DNA of 15,985 nucleotides from Geobacter sp. UBA6802. GTDB taxonomy: Bacteria; Desulfobacterota; Desulfuromonadia; Geobacterales; Pseudopelobacteraceae. Location: NCBI GenBank assembly GCA_002452325.1, contig DKFG01000025.1:9056-25040 (forward strand). Direction: 5' to 3'. Both the position numbers and the translations under genes were made by a program. The notes under the pieces were generated by a model. That model did no database searches. It saw nothing but the letters and a program-made list of their open reading frames with translations, and was not told the origin of the DNA. How positions within the stretch are numbered: position 1 is the first letter of the stretch; each line of letters begins with the position of its first letter. Positions 15,001 to 15,985 of the stretch are shown here, piece by piece.

Positions 15001-15789
15001 GATGCTATCGATCTAGGGAATATCTTCAAGGCTGCGGACCGGACGGAGTTCGCCAATGTCTATGCCGTAACCTATACCGATGAGCAGGTAACAAGAGAGA
15101 CCATCAAAGAGCTGAAGAGCTTGCTCAAGAACGCTAGGGTTGACGACACCTTTGTCCTCTTCATCGCCGGTCATGGTGTGCATGATACCGATGAAGCATC
15201 CATCTACTATTACATCACCTACGACACCAGGCTGGACGATCTGAAGTCCACGGCGGCATCATTTGAACTTATCGAAGACACCTTGCAGCAGATTGCGCCA
15301 CGGAAAAAGCTGTTTTTAATGGATACCTGTGAGTCCGGGGAGCTCGATACCGTTGAAAACAACGCTCTGTTTGCATCTGCCGACAGACAGAAAATCAGAG
15401 CCCGTTCCTTGAAGGTAAAGAAAAAAAAATATGCGAGTACAAGCTTTACCAGTCATAGTCGCAAGTACCTGCTGGATAAGGACCGTTATATATATAATAA
15501 TGTTGCCAGAAGGTCGGGTGCCATAGTCTTTTCCAGTTCACGGGGCGGGGAATTTTCCTACGAGCCGATCTACTTTAATAAGAATGAAAACGGTTATTTC
15601 ACAAAAGAATTAATTGCGGCACTACAGAGTGGAACTAGCAACATAAAACAAAAATCCCTGTCTATTCGTTATATTAAGGAAATCGTAACCAGGAAGGTAT
15701 CGGAACGGACGAAAGGACTACAGAATCCAACCATTGATAGGGATAATCTCTACCAGTCCGTTACTCTGCCTACAGTCGGTAAAAAATAA
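12022..15789 (+). CDS. WD40-like / caspase-family (peptidase C14) lipoprotein, start uncertain
   Basis: Up to 1255 residues. The caspase domain begins near 966 (L-Y-Y-V-G-L-G-V-S-K-Y). Both catalytic residues are present: H1051 in F-I-A-G-H-G-V-H-D and C1103 in L-F-L-M-D-T-C-E-S-G-E-L. The region about 105-800 is a degenerate beta-propeller of WD40-like repeats, for example I-N-I-W138, H-V-W447, V-G-V-W534 and F-K-L-W574. Next comes the W794-V-M-Y-S-A-D-G-I-Y-D-S-S and R-P-D-I-L-L-Q-R segment common in bacterial propeller-caspases. A lipoprotein signal (hydrophobic F-F-L-S-F-F-F-I-T-V, lipobox L-S-G-C76) sits too far in: residues 1 to about 42 overlap a transposase remnant in another frame, and GGAGG (12181-12185) precedes an ATA codon at 12190. 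The native start was probably there. It may be an envelope protease acting on the anti-sigma factor (inference). Confidence 0.85.
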   Translation: MMSDKHAHLDSNTSRWAIIAPAAIMRMDASVQKLLRFNKALNILFAIIRQDQVGGIIPKQSLVFFLSFFFITVLSGCAIRPVNSWQAGFSTIQENNSSASSGQLVVQVPHASNIASVAISPNGRYYASTSIDNQINIWSADAVIVKSYKDRDNLEDGIYYKLVFSSNSRYLTCVSPYRITIFDLETGSIRRMNLFNSKKNDNGNFYSGFVELSPDGNLGIALVSEKTMNSKLVLFRVDKDEVTDLLEFKRKVQRFGTFSQDGKYIVMPSGYDYTKGYIYTISTGEMKSIGIDDDMWIQHADIYGNNVIFTSKQENVYVYSLDGKLQKKIQLQDYFHSIEAIHLIKNTLVVGLEGNVEFVDIEAGRTVGSINGFLADVDKYSGTILVSHDSKMKRGTLSNGQNYEYQLGRINIDSLTEEASLSDDVIYSKIISNMIFATKADKSLHVWDINGKFINSITGVNYIEYRNNQNWTPFGYITGNNAVLAGTKETLSLIDTKSSAVLESFNLPQVSSVDASADFKLVVGGYSDGYVGVWATDGKLLQRFKAHIGNISHVSIEPNSSRILTVGDGVFKLWSVGGRLLTNGNCNDYKATAGKFTGKGSHYIIACGKKDVFSGSYESLRFRHHDSKLYLYDNVDSVGKEMNAVFPRIEDRGLVTNIYVDDRNGNIITTHDTTHYSRHYTNEKWEDFTNFENYIIWTAEGKFLKFANKRDRIFDKTLLPAEVLMNVNGPFKNIIEIAKDYESISKAGDFDTIKQVRISKDRKYLVAGLTDGTIRIINTKNQNMIFLLSRGNKWVMYSADGIYDSSIDGGDLLKIRKGAAVFSIDQFAVAKNRPDILLQRMELGTTEQIQHYRRLAQARASKFVAGGQGYTSIPASSIVQARQRGKKAQLELNFKGYNSPLKAYNIFINDVPLYGSQGKDISGFEAQISVEVELTSGKNKIEVSCVNGFGVESYRSLQYLNYDKPVKGDLYYVGLGVSKYKETAINQLLYAHKDAIDLGNIFKAADRTEFANVYAVTYTDEQVTRETIKELKSLLKNARVDDTFVLFIAGHGVHDTDEASIYYYITYDTRLDDLKSTAASFELIEDTLQQIAPRKKLFLMDTCESGELDTVENNALFASADRQKIRARSLKVKKKKYASTSFTSHSRKYLLDKDRYIYNNVARRSGAIVFSSSRGGEFSYEPIYFNKNENGYFTKELIAALQSGTSNIKQKSLSIRYIKEIVTRKVSERTKGLQNPTIDRDNLYQSVTLPTVGKK
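12036..12146 (+). pseudogene. IS3-family OrfB transposase, C-terminal remnant
   Basis: In the frame shifted relative to the caspase ORF, 12036-12143 reads ...L-E-Y-I-E-V-G-Y-N-R-T-R-R-H-N-A-N-G-C-I-S-P-E-A-F-E..., closed by TAA at 12144-12146. This is the familiar end of IS3-family (rve domain) transposases (Y-I-E-x-F-Y-N-R-x-R-x-H, then S-P-x-x-F/Y-E). Only about 36 codons remain, preceded by a stop at 12033. No terminal inverted repeat is recognised beside it. It overlaps the first 40 or so codons of the annotated caspase ORF, so those codons are probably not native. Confidence 0.75.
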
Positions 15790-15850
15790 GGGGCTGTCCT
15801 AGATAACTGAATTTGGTCTAGGATAGCTTATGCGTAAAAGTCGCCTTAGC
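15790..15850 (+). mobile_element. Left end of IS1595/IS1016-like insertion sequence, interrupted
   Basis: GGGGCTGTCCTAGAT begins at the base after the caspase stop and resembles the terminal repeat of IS1016-type elements. A near-perfect 10-bp inverted repeat (15794-15803 with 15817-15826) follows. At 15830 an ATG opens M-R-K-S-R-L-S, the typical N-terminus of these transposases, which normally continues with a K/R-Y-K-Q stretch. Here the match stops at 15850 and the frame ends at a TGA 8 codons later. The assignment rests on remembered family features without a search. Confidence 0.6.
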
Positions 15851-15985
15851 AGGCCGTTGAAAATCGACTCGATTTGAGTCCATTCCATCCAACCGGCTGA
15901 TTTTTTGTTCATTTTGTTGTTTCTGATGAAAAGCAGTATCAGATTGCGAATAGTTAAAAGCGGCTCTTCGTCGAAATGAGTGGGT
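15851..15985. mobile_element. Possible end of a second insertion sequence nested in the first
   Basis: From 15851 the sequence (AGGCCGTTGAAAATCG...) no longer follows the IS1016-type transposase. It holds a small hairpin (GACTC-GATTT-GAGTC, 15866-15880). On the minus strand a frame stays open from the window edge to about 15802, beyond the presumed junction. Neither strand gives a domain I can name. A nested insertion is the simplest reading, but only about 135 bp is visible. Confidence 0.3.

Noticed and set aside
15794..15826. Terminator for the caspase gene
   Set aside because: The inverted repeat is long, but no T-run follows (CTTATG comes next); it belongs to the insertion-sequence end.
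15802..15984. Coding region of a transposase on the minus strand
   Set aside because: The frame is open for about 60 codons but runs across the presumed junction between the two elements and shows no motif I can name; it is probably a chance open frame.

Overview
The window looks like an accessory region of a Gram-negative chromosome, probably a Geobacter/Trichlorobacter-type Desulfuromonadota. This is inferred from gene content, moderately GC-rich core genes and lipoprotein or Sec signals; no rRNA or taxonomic marker is present. Several genes encode envelope or secreted proteins. AT-rich genes (3985-4437, 4703-6028, most of 12190-15789) alternate with GC-richer ones, which suggests a mosaic built by transfer.

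Left part, all on +: a WG-repeat protein cut by the window edge (to 1105); an overlapping nucleotidyltransferase/HEPN pair of toxin-antitoxin type (1220-1952); a stand-alone PcfJ-like protein (2078-3925); a small secreted protein of unknown function (3985-4437); and a secreted LamG-domain protein (4703-6028). Four GC-rich hairpin terminators of two closely related types close these cassettes. The last terminator, with the 3' end of the neighbouring minus-strand gene, is also present as a direct copy on the other side of the LamG gene.

Middle part, on -: a 1053-residue ankyrin-repeat plus quinoprotein-like beta-propeller protein (10299-7138), followed 25 bp later by a CsgG-like lipoprotein (7112-6099). 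These probably form one operon for envelope proteins.

Right part, on +, divergent from the ankyrin operon: a sigma-70-family factor (10436-11323), a zinc-finger transmembrane anti-sigma factor (11365-12021), and a large WD40-like/caspase (peptidase C14) protein with a buried lipoprotein signal (12022-15789). A remnant of an IS3-family transposase lies over the start of the caspase reading frame. The end of an IS1595/IS1016-like element begins at the base after its stop codon, and that element itself appears interrupted.

Two threads tie the window together. An 11-bp motif (TGTCCGTCTAA, or ...TAC) lies on the sense strand 22-43 nt before four start codons: PcfJ, the small secreted protein, the ankyrin protein and the anti-sigma factor. 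The sigma/anti-sigma/caspase order also suggests a proteolytic switch in which a periplasm-facing caspase cuts the anti-sigma factor and frees the sigma factor. Both ideas are inference from sequence and context.
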